64,000 bases of DNA, taken from NCBI GenBank assembly GCA_027013145.1, contig JALUXX010000029.1, positions 1 through 64,000 of the forward strand. The letters are read 5' to 3'. This DNA is from Gammaproteobacteria bacterium. Its GTDB lineage: Bacteria; Pseudomonadota; Gammaproteobacteria; 21-64-14. The notes beneath the pieces are model-generated. The model ran no database searches. It saw only the letters and a program-made list of their open reading frames with translations, and was not told where the DNA came from. Shown here piece by piece: positions 12,261 through 24,279 of this stretch; the first letter of the stretch is position 1, and every line of letters starts with the position of its first letter. Position numbers and translations under genes: made by a program.

Positions 12261-13550
12261 ATGGACGGGCTGTACCTGGGGATCGATCTGGGCACCTCGG
12301 GCTGCCGCGTGTTGGCCGTCGACGCCGCGGGCGCCGTGCGCGCGGCGCAGGCCGAGCCGATGCCGCCCCCCCGGCGCCGCGACGGGTGCAGCGAGCAGGA
12401 CCCGCAGCAGTGGTGGACGGCCCTGGAGCGCGCCCTGCACGCCCTGCTCGCCGACGTACCGGCCGGACGGGTCCGGGCGCTGGCCGTCGACGGGACCGCA
12501 GCCACCGTCCTGCTCGCCGACGCCGACGGCGTCCCGCTCACCCCGGCGCTGCTCTACGACGACACCCGCGCGCGCGCCGAGGCGCAACGCATCGCCGCCC
12601 TCGCCCCGGCAGATAGCCCCGCCGCCCAGCCCGGCTCGGGCCTGGCCAAGCTCCTGTGGCTGCTGGGGTGTCCGGGCACCGAACGAGCGCGGTACGCGCT
12701 GCACGCGGCCGACTGGGTCGCCGGCCGGCTGCGCGGGCGCTTCGGCGCCAGCGACCTCAACCACTGTCTGAAGATGGGCTGCGACCCCGCCGGCGCCTGG
12801 CCCGAGTGGGTCGCCCGTCTCGGCCTGGACCGCGCGCTGCTGCCGCGGCCGCACCGCCCGGGCACCCCCCTCGGGCCGCTCGCCCCCGCGGTCGCCGCCG
12901 CATTCGGCCTGCCGCGTACCGTTCAGGTCGTCGCCGGGACCACCGACAGTACCGCCGCGTTCCTCGCCACCGGCGCGGCGCGCCCCGGCGAGGCGGTGAC
13001 CTCGCTGGGCTCCACCCTGGTGCTCAAGATCGTCTCGCGACATCCGGTGGCTTCGGCCCGCCACGGAGTCTACAGCCAGCCGCTCGACGACCGGTGGCTC
13101 GCCGGGGGTGCCTCGAACAGCGGCGGCGCGGTGTTGCGGGCGTTCTTCACGCAGGCGGCGATCGACGCCATGACCCCGCGCCTCGACCCCGACCGGGAGA
13201 CCGGGCTCGACTACTATCCGCTGCCGGGCCCCGGCGAGCGCTTCCCGGTCGCGGACCCGGACCTCGCGCCGCGACTCGCGCCCCGCCCCGACGACGATGT
13301 GCGCTTCTTCCAGGGCCTGCTGGAAGGCATCGCCCGCATCGAGGCGCGCGGCTATCAGTTGCTCGCCGAACTCGGCGCGCCGGCGCCGGTGTCGGTGCGC
13401 ACCGTCGGCGGCGGCGCGCGCAACGAGCCCTGGCGGCGCCTGCGCGAGCGGCTGCTGGGGATCCCGGTGATCGCCGCGGAGCACGAGGACGCGGCCTACG
13501 GCGCGGCCCTGCTCGCGCGGCGCAGCGCCGCAGCGCCCGATCCTCTATGA
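12261..13550 (+). CDS. FGGY-family carbohydrate kinase
   Basis: GIDLGTSGCRVLAVD, GTTDSTAAFLATGA, TVGGGARNEPWRRLRERLLGIPV. Confidence 0.88.
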   Translation: MDGLYLGIDLGTSGCRVLAVDAAGAVRAAQAEPMPPPRRRDGCSEQDPQQWWTALERALHALLADVPAGRVRALAVDGTAATVLLADADGVPLTPALLYDDTRARAEAQRIAALAPADSPAAQPGSGLAKLLWLLGCPGTERARYALHAADWVAGRLRGRFGASDLNHCLKMGCDPAGAWPEWVARLGLDRALLPRPHRPGTPLGPLAPAVAAAFGLPRTVQVVAGTTDSTAAFLATGAARPGEAVTSLGSTLVLKIVSRHPVASARHGVYSQPLDDRWLAGGASNSGGAVLRAFFTQAAIDAMTPRLDPDRETGLDYYPLPGPGERFPVADPDLAPRLAPRPDDDVRFFQGLLEGIARIEARGYQLLAELGAPAPVSVRTVGGGARNEPWRRLRERLLGIPVIAAEHEDAAYGAALLARRSAAAPDPL

Positions 13551-14323
13551 AATCGCGGCGCGCGCGCGGCCCCGCGGCGGGGGCGTTCTGCTTCGTACGC
13601 GGCCTGCGGCTGCTCGCCCATCCGCGGCTGCGCGGGGTGGTGGCGCTGCCGCTGGCGATCAACACCGCGCTGTTCGCCGCCGCGATCGCCTATGCCGCGT
13701 CCGACTTCCGCGCCTGGATCGACCGCCTGGTTCCCGCCTGGCTCGAATGGCTGCGCTGGCTGCTGTGGCCGCTGTTTGCGGCCGTGGCCCTGCTGGTCCT
13801 GTTCTACGGATTCTCGCTGATGGCCAACGTGGTCGCGGCGCCGTTCAACGCCGTGCTCGCCGCGCGCGTCGAGCGCCTGTTGGATCCGGGTCCGCACGGC
13901 GGCGCGGCCGGCGGCGCGGTACGCGAGGCGTTGCGCGGGCTGATCGCGGAACTGCGCAAACTCGGCTACTTTGCGGTGCGCGCCGCTGCGCTGCTGGTCC
14001 TGACCCTGATCCCCGGCGTCAACGTCGCGGCGCCGTTCCTGTGGGCTGCCTTCGGGGCCTGGGCGCTCGCCCTCGAGTACCTCGACTACCCCATGGGCAA
14101 CCACGGCATCGGTTTTCCCGAGCAGCGCCGCCGCCTGCGTGCGCGCCTCGGGACGACCCTCGGTTTCGGCGGGGCGGCCCTGCTGGCGACGATGATCCCG
14201 GTGGTGAACTTCCTCGCCATGCCCGCGGCGGTGGCCGGCGCCACGGTGCTGTGGACGGAGGCGTTCGCGCCCGAGCCCGGCGGCACCCGGGATCTGTCGG
14301 CCGCGGGCGTCTCGGAGCCGTGA
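13547..14323 (+). CDS. cysZ: EI24/CysZ-family membrane protein
   Basis: ATGA overlap with preceding gene; multiple TMs; GYFAVRAAALLVLTLIPGVNVAAPFLWAAFGAWALALEYLDYPMGNHG. Confidence 0.85.
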   Translation: MKSRRARGPAAGAFCFVRGLRLLAHPRLRGVVALPLAINTALFAAAIAYAASDFRAWIDRLVPAWLEWLRWLLWPLFAAVALLVLFYGFSLMANVVAAPFNAVLAARVERLLDPGPHGGAAGGAVREALRGLIAELRKLGYFAVRAAALLVLTLIPGVNVAAPFLWAAFGAWALALEYLDYPMGNHGIGFPEQRRRLRARLGTTLGFGGAALLATMIPVVNFLAMPAAVAGATVLWTEAFAPEPGGTRDLSAAGVSEP

Positions 14324-14399
14324 CGGGCGTAACCGGGCGGGGAGCGCCACCCAATCCACGGCGCCAACGCGCAGGGCGGGCCTGCCCCCCGACGACGAC

Positions 14400-15180
14400 G
14401 CCGATTGCGATTTCCATCCGGCGCGGCGGGGACCTTCGAAAACAGACCAAAGCGCCACGGAATCCACCGAACCCACGGACGGGTTTCATTCATTCCGTGC
14501 GTTCCGTGGATTCCGTGGCCTCCTCCTGCGGCGTCGGCCGGGCAAGCCCGGCCCTACCCCGCCTCCCACGCCGATCCAGGCACCGGTAGGGCGGGGCTTG
14601 CCCCGCCGCGATGCCTGGAATCATGATTTCCGTTGGCCGCGGCTGCGTCCCTCGGAGACGGACAAAAGCACCACGGAATCCACCGAACCCACGGACGGGT
14701 TTCATTCATTCCGTGCGTTCCGTGGATTCCGTGGCCTCTTCATGCGGCGTCGGCCGGGCAAGCCCGGCCCTACCCGGTCTCCCACGCCGATCCGGGCACC
14801 GGTAGGGCGGGGCTCGCCCCGCCGACGATGCCCGGGATCGCGATGTTCGCCCGGGCGCGGCTGCGTCCCTCGGAGACGGACAAAAGCGCCACGGAATCCA
14901 CCGAACCCACGGACGGGTTTCATTCATTCCGTGCGTTCCGTGGATTCCGCGGCCTCTTCATGCGGCGTCGGCCGGGCAAGCCCGGCCCTACCCCACCCCC
15001 AACGCCGGCCCGGGCGCCCGTAGGGCGGGCCTCGGCCCGCCGACGACGGCGATCCAAACGACAACGGTCCGATCAACGGCATCGGCCCGTAGGGCGGGGC
15101 TTGCCCCGCCGACGACGTTTGATCCAAACCACGTCCGACCAGGCAACGGCCTCGGCCGGGCAAACCCGGCCCTACGACAT
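14400..15180. repeat. Array of ~217 bp composite repeats (13 bp dyad plus REP palindromes)
   Basis: CCACGGAATCCACCGAACCCACGGACGGGTTTCATTC... starts at 14455, 14671 and 14889, each followed by GGCCGGGCAAGCCCGGCCCTAC; further REPs near 15020, 15089 and 15155. Confidence 0.9.
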
Positions 15181-16353
15181 CCGGTCGAGGAACGCGCGGA
15201 TGCGCGCCACGCCCTCCTGCAGGCGATCGAGGCCGGTGGTGTAGGCGAACCGCAGGTGTCGTTCCGGCGCATGGACGCCGAAGTCGTTACCCGGGGTCAC
15301 CGCCACTCCCGCCTCATCCAGCAGCGCGCGGCTGAAGGCCTCGCTGTCCGAGGTCAGCGCCGAACTGTCGGCATAGAGGTAGAAGGCGCCCTGAGGGACG
15401 AGGGGGATGGAAAAGCCCAGTTCACGCAGCGCCGGGAGCAGGTAGTCGCGCCGGCGGCGAAATTCCTCACGACGCGCCTCGAGCAGGGGCGCGGTCTGCG
15501 GCGCCAGCGCCGCGACGGCGGCATACTGGGCCGGCGTCGAGGCCGCGAGGAAGAGGTTCTGCGCCAGCTTGTCGAGGTCCTCCACCCAACGCCGCGGACT
15601 CACGACCCAGCCGACGCGCCAGCCGGTCATGCCGAAGTACTTGGAGAAACTGTTCACGACGAACACGTCCGCCTCCCCATCGGGTTCGACCGCCGACGCC
15701 GCCGGCTCGCCGTACACCAGGCCGTGATAGATCTCGTCGACCACCAGCACCGCACCGCGATTCGTCACGAATTCACGCACCGCCTCCAGCTCTGCGCGCG
15801 GCACGACGGTGCCCGTGGGGTTGGCCGGCGAGGCGATCAGGACGGCGGCGACATCCGCCGTCCAGTGTCGCTCGAGAAGCTCCGGCGTAAGGCGGTAGGC
15901 GCAATCGGGGCCGACCGGAACGGGGGCGGCGACGCCGTCGAACAGGCGCACGAAGTGTCGATTGCAGGGATACCCCGGGTCGGCCATGAGCACGCGCCGA
16001 CCCGGATCGACCACGGCGGCGAGCACCAGCTGCAGCGCCCCCGAGGCCCCCGGCGTGACGAGCACGCGCCCCGGATCGAGCGCGACGCCATGCCGCGCGT
16101 AATCGGCGGCGATCGCGGTGCGCAGCTCGGGGAGACCCGCGGCGGGCGTGTAGTGCGTGTGCCCGGCGCGCAGCGCGCGGCAGCCGGCCTCGACGATCGG
16201 CGCGGCGGTCGGGAAGTCCGGCTCGCCGATTTCCAGGTGGACGATATCACGCCCCTGCGCCTCGAGGGCGCGCGCGCGGGCGAGCAGGTCCATGACCCGA
16301 AACGGCTCGATCCCGGCCATCCGACCCGCCGCCACCGCCCGCGACATCGCCAT
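15172..16353 (-). CDS. PLP-dependent class I/II aminotransferase
   Basis: [61 protein letters not shown]. Confidence 0.93.
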   Translation of the reverse strand: MAMSRAVAAGRMAGIEPFRVMDLLARARALEAQGRDIVHLEIGEPDFPTAAPIVEAGCRALRAGHTHYTPAAGLPELRTAIAADYARHGVALDPGRVLVTPGASGALQLVLAAVVDPGRRVLMADPGYPCNRHFVRLFDGVAAPVPVGPDCAYRLTPELLERHWTADVAAVLIASPANPTGTVVPRAELEAVREFVTNRGAVLVVDEIYHGLVYGEPAASAVEPDGEADVFVVNSFSKYFGMTGWRVGWVVSPRRWVEDLDKLAQNLFLAASTPAQYAAVAALAPQTAPLLEARREEFRRRRDYLLPALRELGFSIPLVPQGAFYLYADSSALTSDSEAFSRALLDEAGVAVTPGNDFGVHAPERHLRFAYTTGLDRLQEGVARIRAFLDRMS

Positions 16354-16462
16354 CCGCCCTTCTCCCCGGGCCCGAGGCCCGCGCAGGTCCGCGGGGACCG
16401 GCGCCGAAATGCCCCGCCCGCGAGGCGCCACGACGCCTCGCGGCAGGCGGATCCCGCGCGCC

Positions 16463-17269
16463 TCAGCGCGTGCGCGCGAGCAGGGTCCGCAGCAGGGCCA
16501 GGTCCACCTGCGAGGCGCCGCCCGCATCGCCCGCGAGCAGCGTGAACGAGCGCTCCGGCTCCCCCAGGTGGTCCACCACGAGGCAGGCGCCGGCGAAATC
16601 CGCGCCGCGGCTGTAGTGGCTCACAGTGACGACGGTCGGCACGCCCGCGGCGCGCGCCGACTGCAGACCCGCCGGCGAATCCTCGAACGCGACGCAGTCC
16701 TGGGCCCGCAGCCCGCAACGCTGCAAGGCGTATTCGTAGATATCGGGCGCCGGTTTCTTCGCGGGCACGATGTCGCCGGCCGCGATCAGCGCAAACCACC
16801 CGTGCGCGTCGGGCGCGATGCAATGCTCCAGCAGCGCGTCGACGTTCGCCGGCGAGGTGGTGGTGACGATCAGCATCGGAATGCCGGCCGCGCGCGCCTC
16901 GGCGAACAGCCGGCGCACGCCGGGGCGCAGGCCGATCCGCCCGCGCGCCAGCAACTCGGCGTAGCGGCGGTTCTTGTCCCGGTGCAGCGCGGCGATGAAG
17001 GCGTCGCGATCCGGCGGCCAGGTGAATTCGGGTCGGTGTCGTGCCACGTAATGACGGATGCGTTCCTTGCCGCCGGTCACCGACAGCAGCTCGCCGTAGA
17101 GCGACTCGGACCACTCCCAGTCCAGGCCGGCGGCGTGAAACGCCTGATTGAACGCGACGCGATGACCGTCGCGCTCGGTCTCGGCCAACGTGCCGTCGAC
17201 ATCGAAGAGGAGCGCCGCGGGGAGCGGCGCCGCGGGATCCGCAGGGCGGGATGCAACCGTCTGGGCCAA
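16463..17269 (-). CDS. HAD-superfamily phosphatase, CbbY-like
   Basis: [58 protein letters not shown] start after GAGGG is the best guess. Confidence 0.85.
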   Translation of the reverse strand: MAQTVASRPADPAAPLPAALLFDVDGTLAETERDGHRVAFNQAFHAAGLDWEWSESLYGELLSVTGGKERIRHYVARHRPEFTWPPDRDAFIAALHRDKNRRYAELLARGRIGLRPGVRRLFAEARAAGIPMLIVTTTSPANVDALLEHCIAPDAHGWFALIAAGDIVPAKKPAPDIYEYALQRCGLRAQDCVAFEDSPAGLQSARAAGVPTVVTVSHYSRGADFAGACLVVDHLGEPERSFTLLAGDAGGASQVDLALLRTLLARTR

Positions 17270-17368
17270 CTGAATAATCCCTCGTGCGCCGGGGCGGCCA
17301 CGATAGCACGCGGCGCAGGGACCTCCAAGGGCCCGGGGACCGGGAACGCCGGCGCGCGGCACGTTTCC

Positions 17369-17397
17369 TTGCGCCTCCTGGACCTTTCTGGTATAGG
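17369..17397 (+). promoter_or_regulatory. Candidate sigma70 promoter for dksA
   Basis: TTGCGC - 17 nt - TATAGG upstream of dksA. Confidence 0.45.
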
Positions 17398-17434
17398 TTT
17401 CCCGCTTTACGAACGGGACCTCCAGGAGTCACGG

Positions 17435-18079
17435 ATGCCAGCCAGCAAGAAGGGCGCGAAGGGCCGGGCGAGCACGGGTACGAAGGCGGCCGCGTCTGCA
17501 CGCAAGAGCGGCGGCGGCAACGCCGCACCGAAGAAGGCCGCGACAAAGAAGGCGGCGACGAAGAAGGCCACACCCCGCAAGGCGCCCGCGACGCGCGGCG
17601 CGCGGCCGGTCGCGGTGCGGCCCGCGGGCGTCGCTCCTGCGGGTACCGAGGGGGCGGGCCCGCTGTCGATCACGGGTCTGGCCCCGTACGAGCCCAAGAA
17701 GGGCGAGCCCTATATGAGCGATGCCCAGACCGAGCACTTCCGCAAGATCCTGCTCGAGTGGAAGCGCCAGCTCATGGAGGAGACCGAGCGCACCGTGCAC
17801 CACATGCAGGACGAGGCGGCCAACTTCCCCGACCCCAATGACCGGGCGACGCAGGAAGAGGAGTTCAGCCTCGAGCTGCGCACGCGCGATCGCGAGCGCA
17901 AGCTCGTGAAGAAGATCAACGAGGCCCTGGCCCGCATCGAGACCGGCGAGTACGGATACTGCGAGGCCTGCGGTGTCGAGATCGGCATCCGCCGCCTCGA
18001 GGCGCGCCCGACGGCGACGCTGTGCATCGACTGCAAGACGCTCGATGAGATCCGCGAGAAGCAGATGAGCGCGAGCTGA
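17435..18079 (+). CDS. dksA: RNA polymerase-binding transcription factor DksA with Lys/Ala-rich N-terminal extension
   Basis: [83 protein letters not shown]. Confidence 0.95.
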   Translation: MPASKKGAKGRASTGTKAAASARKSGGGNAAPKKAATKKAATKKATPRKAPATRGARPVAVRPAGVAPAGTEGAGPLSITGLAPYEPKKGEPYMSDAQTEHFRKILLEWKRQLMEETERTVHHMQDEAANFPDPNDRATQEEEFSLELRTRDRERKLVKKINEALARIETGEYGYCEACGVEIGIRRLEARPTATLCIDCKTLDEIREKQMSAS

Positions 18080-18100
18080 GCGCCGCGGGTCCCCCGACCC

Positions 18101-19021
18101 GTGGCCGCCCCGACCGATCCCGCGACCGGCCGCTACTGCGGCCGCTTCGCCCCCTCCCCCACCGGCCCGCTGCACCTCGGCTCGCTGCTCGCGGCGGTCG
18201 CGAGCTTTCTGCAGGCCCGTACCCGCGGCGGAGCGTGGCGGCTGCGGATCGAGGACCTCGACCCGCCGCGCGCGGTCGCCGGCGCCGCCGACGCCATCCT
18301 GCGCACCCTCGAGGCCTTCGGCCTGCACTGGGACGGCGAGGTACGCTACCAGAGCGGGCGGGGCGACGCCTATGCGCAGGCCGTCGAACGCCTCCGGCGC
18401 ACCGGACACGTCTATCCGTGCGCCTGCTCCCGCCGCGAGATCGCCGACTCCGCTCGCGCGGGAATCGAGGGCGCGGTCTATCCCGGGACCTGCCGCGCGG
18501 GGGTCGCGGCGGGACGCACCGCGCGCGCCCTGCGCGTGCGCACCGACACCGCTGCGATCACCGTTGTCGACGGGATCCAGGGTCCCGTCACCCTCGACTT
18601 GGCGCGCGAGGTCGGCGATTTCGTCGTACGTCGCGCCGATGGGCCCTACGCCTATCAACTCGCCGTCGTCGTCGACGACGCCGAGGACGGCGTCACCGAA
18701 GTGGTGCGCGGGGCCGATCTGCTGTACTCGACCCACCGCCAGATTCACCTGCAGCGACTGCTGGACCTGCCCTCGCCCCGCTACCGGCACATCCCGGTAC
18801 TCACCGACCGCGACGGCCGCAAACTGAGCAAGAGCGGGGGCGACGCCGCCGTCGATCCGCGCAACCCCGTCCCGACGCTTTGGAGGGCGCTGGACCTGCT
18901 CGGGCAGTCGCCGCCGCCGGAACTTCACCGCGCCCCGGTCGGCGAACTGTGGGGCTGGGCCCGCGAACACTGGCGCATCGACGCGGTCCCCCGCGTGCGC
19001 TCCCTGCTGCTCACGGGGTGA
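18101..19021 (+). CDS. gluQRS: Glutamyl-Q tRNA(Asp) synthetase
   Basis: RFAPSPTGPLHLGSLLAAVAS, CACSRREI, KLSKS; downstream of dksA. Confidence 0.93.
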   Translation: MAAPTDPATGRYCGRFAPSPTGPLHLGSLLAAVASFLQARTRGGAWRLRIEDLDPPRAVAGAADAILRTLEAFGLHWDGEVRYQSGRGDAYAQAVERLRRTGHVYPCACSRREIADSARAGIEGAVYPGTCRAGVAAGRTARALRVRTDTAAITVVDGIQGPVTLDLAREVGDFVVRRADGPYAYQLAVVVDDAEDGVTEVVRGADLLYSTHRQIHLQRLLDLPSPRYRHIPVLTDRDGRKLSKSGGDAAVDPRNPVPTLWRALDLLGQSPPPELHRAPVGELWGWAREHWRIDAVPRVRSLLLTG

Positions 19022-19117
19022 ACCGCGGGCCCCGCTCGGCTAAGATCGGACCCTGGCGCCGCCCGCGGGCGCGGACGGCCGGACGATGAGCCACGAGGCG
19101 GGATACGGGGGAAGGAT

Positions 19118-21058
<1,941 letters not shown>

Positions 21059-21107
21059 ACCCGCCCGCCGAACCCGCTCGCCGAACCCGCTCGATAGGGC
21101 AGGCGCC

Positions 21108-21318
21108 GCGGATCGGTCCGCTGTGGTTCCGATCGCGCGTCGTCGGCGGGGCAAGCCCCGCCCTACGGGCGCCCGGGTCGGCATGGGAGGTGTAGGGTCG
21201 GGCTTGCCCGACCTACCGGCCGACGACGCGGATCGGTGCGACGTCGTCCGGATCGGGCGTCTCGGCGGGGCAAGCCCCGCCCTACAGGCCTACCGGCCGA
21301 CGTCGCGGATCGGTCCGA
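21108..21318. repeat. Cluster of GTAG-type REP palindromes in alternating orientation
   Basis: ggcggggcaagccccgccctac (~21145 and 21263), gtagggtcgggcttgcccgaccta (21192), interspersed cgcggatcggt(c/g)cg. Confidence 0.8.
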
Positions 21319-21348
21319 CATGGTCTGTGTGATGGGGTCGTGTGCGAT

Positions 21349-21421
21349 GGGGTCGGAGTCAGCGCCCGCAGGAGAACACCTCAAGGTTGCGACGATGTCC
21401 GGGGGCGGTGACTCCGACCCC
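21349..21421. repeat. GGGGTCGGAGTCA...TGACTCCGACCCC inverted-repeat element
   Basis: Near-identical over ~29 nt to reverse complement of 35636-35664; overlaps possible start codons of the next CDS. Confidence 0.8.
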
Positions 21422-21439
21422 GGCCGACACGTCGGTTCG

Positions 21440-22444
21440 GTGTCCGGACAAGAGGCCGCGTCCCCCACGGAAGGCGCGGAACCACCACCCTTTGCGCCCG
21501 CCTGGTGGCTCCCGGGCCCGCATCTGCAGACGCTCTGGCCGTACTTCGTCCGCCGCCGCCCGCGCGTCGCGCTGCGCCCGGAACGGATCGAACTGCCCGA
21601 CGGCGACTTCCTCGATCTCGCATGGACCACCGGAACGCGCGGGCCGGTCGTGCTCGTGCTCCACGGCCTCGAGGGCTGCGTGCGCTCGCGCTACGCGCTC
21701 GGTCTGCTGGCACAGGTGCACCGGCGCGGCTGGCGCGGCGTCGTGATGCACTTCCGCGGCTGCAGCGGAGAGCCGAACCGGCTCGCCCGCGGCTACCACT
21801 CGGGCGAGACCGGCGATCTGCAGACCGTCGTCGAGCGGCTGCGCGAGCGCGAACCGCACACGCCGCTCGCGGCGGTCGGCTACTCGCTCGGCGGCAACGT
21901 CCTGCTGAAATGGCTCGGCGAACGCGGCCCCGACGCTCCGCTCTCCGCCGCCGTGGCCGTATCCGTGCCGTTCGATCTCGCAGCCTCGGCACGGCGGCTC
22001 GAGACCGGCTTTTCGCGGGTATATCAGCGCGCACTCGTACGACGCCTGCGCCGTTCGATCCGGCGCAAATTCGCCGCACGCGACTGTCCGCTGGACCTGA
22101 GCGATCTCGGGCGCTGTCGCACGTTCCGCGCCTCCGACGACCGCGTCACCGCCCCGCTGCACGGCTTTGCGGATGCGGCCGACTACTACCGGCGCTCCAG
22201 CAGCGCCGCGTACCTGCACGCGATCCGCGTCCCCACGCTGGTGCTGCAGGCACGCGACGACCCGTTTCTACCCGCGGCCGCGATCCCTGCGTCCGCCGAA
22301 GTGTCGGAGGCCGTGCGTCTGGAGGTTCAGGCCCATGGGGGACACGTGGGGTTCGTCACCGGCCGCCTGCCCTGGCGGGCCGGATACTGGCTGGAGACGC
22401 GGATCCCCCACTATCTCGAGGCCTTCCTGCGCACGAGCGAATAG
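21440..22444 (+). CDS. YheT-like alpha/beta hydrolase
   Basis: PAWWLPGPHLQTLWPYFVRR, LVLHGLEGCVRSRY, VVMHFRGCSGEPNRLARGYHSGET, GYSLGGNVLLKWLGE; start uncertain (GTG 21440 or ATG 21395). Confidence 0.88.
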   Translation: MSGQEAASPTEGAEPPPFAPAWWLPGPHLQTLWPYFVRRRPRVALRPERIELPDGDFLDLAWTTGTRGPVVLVLHGLEGCVRSRYALGLLAQVHRRGWRGVVMHFRGCSGEPNRLARGYHSGETGDLQTVVERLREREPHTPLAAVGYSLGGNVLLKWLGERGPDAPLSAAVAVSVPFDLAASARRLETGFSRVYQRALVRRLRRSIRRKFAARDCPLDLSDLGRCRTFRASDDRVTAPLHGFADAADYYRRSSSAAYLHAIRVPTLVLQARDDPFLPAAAIPASAEVSEAVRLEVQAHGGHVGFVTGRLPWRAGYWLETRIPHYLEAFLRTSE

Positions 22445-22680
22445 GGGCGGGCCTCGGCCCGCCCACGACTCCCGGAATCGCGATTTCCGGCCGGGGACGG
22501 CGACCTTCGAAAACAGGCGACGGCGCCACGAAACCCACCGAACCCACGGACCGGTTTGATCCATTCCCTGGGTTCCGTGGGTTCCGTGGGTTCCGTGGCC
22601 TCTTCCCGCGCCGTCGGCCGGGCAAGCCCGGCCCTACCCCCCGCCTCCTACGCCGATCCAGGCGACGTCGGTCCGATGGA
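22443..22680. repeat. Second locus of the composite dyad/REP repeat
   Basis: ccacgaaacccac(22526-22538)...gtgggttccgtgg(22586-22598) followed by gtcggccgggcaagcccggccctac. Confidence 0.85.
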
Positions 22681-22697
22681 CGGCGTCGGCCGGGAGA

Positions 22698-23516
22698 TCA
22701 GAAACGGTGAACGACGCCCGCCTCGAAACCGACCGAGCGCGTGATACTCGCGGGTTCGAACACCGACGTGACGGGCGACCCCTGCTGCGTGAGCGCGCGC
22801 GCCGGGCTGCGGCCCAGCACCCACCACCGTACGAAAGGGCCCCCGCGCACCGTCCAACCCGGCGCCCACCGATAGGCGAAGCGCAGCCCGAGCCGACCTC
22901 CGAACCGGTCCGCCGGCTCCAGCGTCACCGCGTCGAAGACGCCGCCGAAGTCCGCAGCGACCTGTGCGCCGATCGTGCGCGTGAGCCCCGCGTCGAGCGC
23001 GACCCGCGTCCGCGGTCCGAAGCGGTAGCCGAGGGTCGTACCAAGCAATGCGTAGGCCCAACGGTAGGTCTCGAAGATCCCCGAGGCGACCGGCGTGGAT
23101 CGGATGTCGCGTTCCCAGTGGCGGTAACCGAAGCCGCCATAGGCCGCCGCGCTCCAGCGCCCCAGATCCGACCAGCGGTGCCCACCCACCAGCGCGCCGT
23201 CGAAGATCGCCTCATCGGTCCGGCTGAGCACCGGAACCCCGCCCTGGGTCTGACCGTCGTAGTCGACGCCGCCCGCGAAATACCCGATCCGCCCGCGCGC
23301 GAACCACGCGCCACGGGTGTAGCGCAGATCCGCATTGAAACCGGGCAGCGCGCCGCTTTCGCGGTCGAGCACCGCACCGTTGACGGTCTCTTCGTAGTGA
23401 AACTGCCGGAACGAGAACGCCAGCCCCGCCTGCCAGCGGTGCGGCGCGTCCCCCCCGACGGCGGCCGCCGCCCAGACCGGCAGCAACAGCCCGACCCCCA
23501 TCCACGCAGCCCGCAT
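22698..23516 (-). CDS. Putative outer-membrane beta-barrel protein
   Basis: Signal peptide MRAAWMGVGLLLPVWAAAA; alternating aromatic/hydrophobic strands; ends in F. Confidence 0.6.
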   Translation of the reverse strand: MRAAWMGVGLLLPVWAAAAVGGDAPHRWQAGLAFSFRQFHYEETVNGAVLDRESGALPGFNADLRYTRGAWFARGRIGYFAGGVDYDGQTQGGVPVLSRTDEAIFDGALVGGHRWSDLGRWSAAAYGGFGYRHWERDIRSTPVASGIFETYRWAYALLGTTLGYRFGPRTRVALDAGLTRTIGAQVAADFGGVFDAVTLEPADRFGGRLGLRFAYRWAPGWTVRGGPFVRWWVLGRSPARALTQQGSPVTSVFEPASITRSVGFEAGVVHRF

Positions 23517-23646
23517 CTCAAGCCTTTCGCCGCAACGCCCGCCGCGGCCGGTCCGCATTCCCCGAGTGCCGACCCCGGACGTGCGGCGCGACGCGCAGCC
23601 CGCTCCGAGAGGCTGCCGGCCACCGTGCCACCGATTCGCGCAAGGG

Positions 23647-24279
23647 TCAAGACATGCGGTCGCGAAGGCGATCGATCCGGCCCAGCAACCAACGGACGGC
23701 GAAGCTCACCGCGACGCCGGCATAGGCCCCCGCCACGACGTCGCCCACGAAATGATAGTCCGTAGCGATCAACGCGATCGCGAGCAGCATGAGCATCCCA
23801 GCGTAGAACGCGCGGAAACGTCCATAGTAAAACCACAGCGCCGTAAAGAAGGCGGCGAATACCGTCATGTGGCCCGAGGGGAACGAGGCGTACAGTGCAC
23901 CGCCATGAAACCAGTGAAAGCCCGGATCGGAGTAGCCCGCGAGCCACGCACGCGTGTTGGTGCGCGAGAACACGAGCTTGAAAACCGCCTTGGTCGCGAA
24001 ACTCACCGGCAGGCAGGTCCCGATGAGCCGCAACAGCTCCGCGTCGTGCGTGCGTCCGCGCGCCCGCGCAACGGGATAGGCGCCCCAACTCAGCGCCGTG
24101 CCGACGATCACGAACGTGGTCAGCAGATCCGGGAGGTGCGCGGTATAGTGGCGCCATCCGGCGTTCCACCGCAGCAGGCGCTCGAAGAACGCGGCCACGG
24201 GGACGTCGACGTAGCGGTAGCACAAGACCACCAGCACCACGACCACGGGCAGTGACACCCAGTAACGCAACGGTTTCAT
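23647..24279 (-). CDS. PAP2-family membrane phosphatase
   Basis: KAVFKLVFSR, ASFPSGHMTVFAAFF, ATDYHFVGDVVAG. Confidence 0.9.
   Translation of the reverse strand: MKPLRYWVSLPVVVVLVVLCYRYVDVPVAAFFERLLRWNAGWRHYTAHLPDLLTTFVIVGTALSWGAYPVARARGRTHDAELLRLIGTCLPVSFATKAVFKLVFSRTNTRAWLAGYSDPGFHWFHGGALYASFPSGHMTVFAAFFTALWFYYGRFRAFYAGMLMLLAIALIATDYHFVGDVVAGAYAGVAVSFAVRWLLGRIDRLRDRMS

Noticed and set aside
14400-15180. CRISPR array
   Set aside because: Whole ~217 bp units repeat with no short repeat/unique spacer pattern and no cas genes nearby.
14598-15244. Small ORFs with repeated TESTEPTDGFHSFRAFRGFRG / SVDSVASSCGVGRASPALP motifs
   Set aside because: Protein repetition is only the translation of the composite nucleotide repeat; appears in several frames on both strands.
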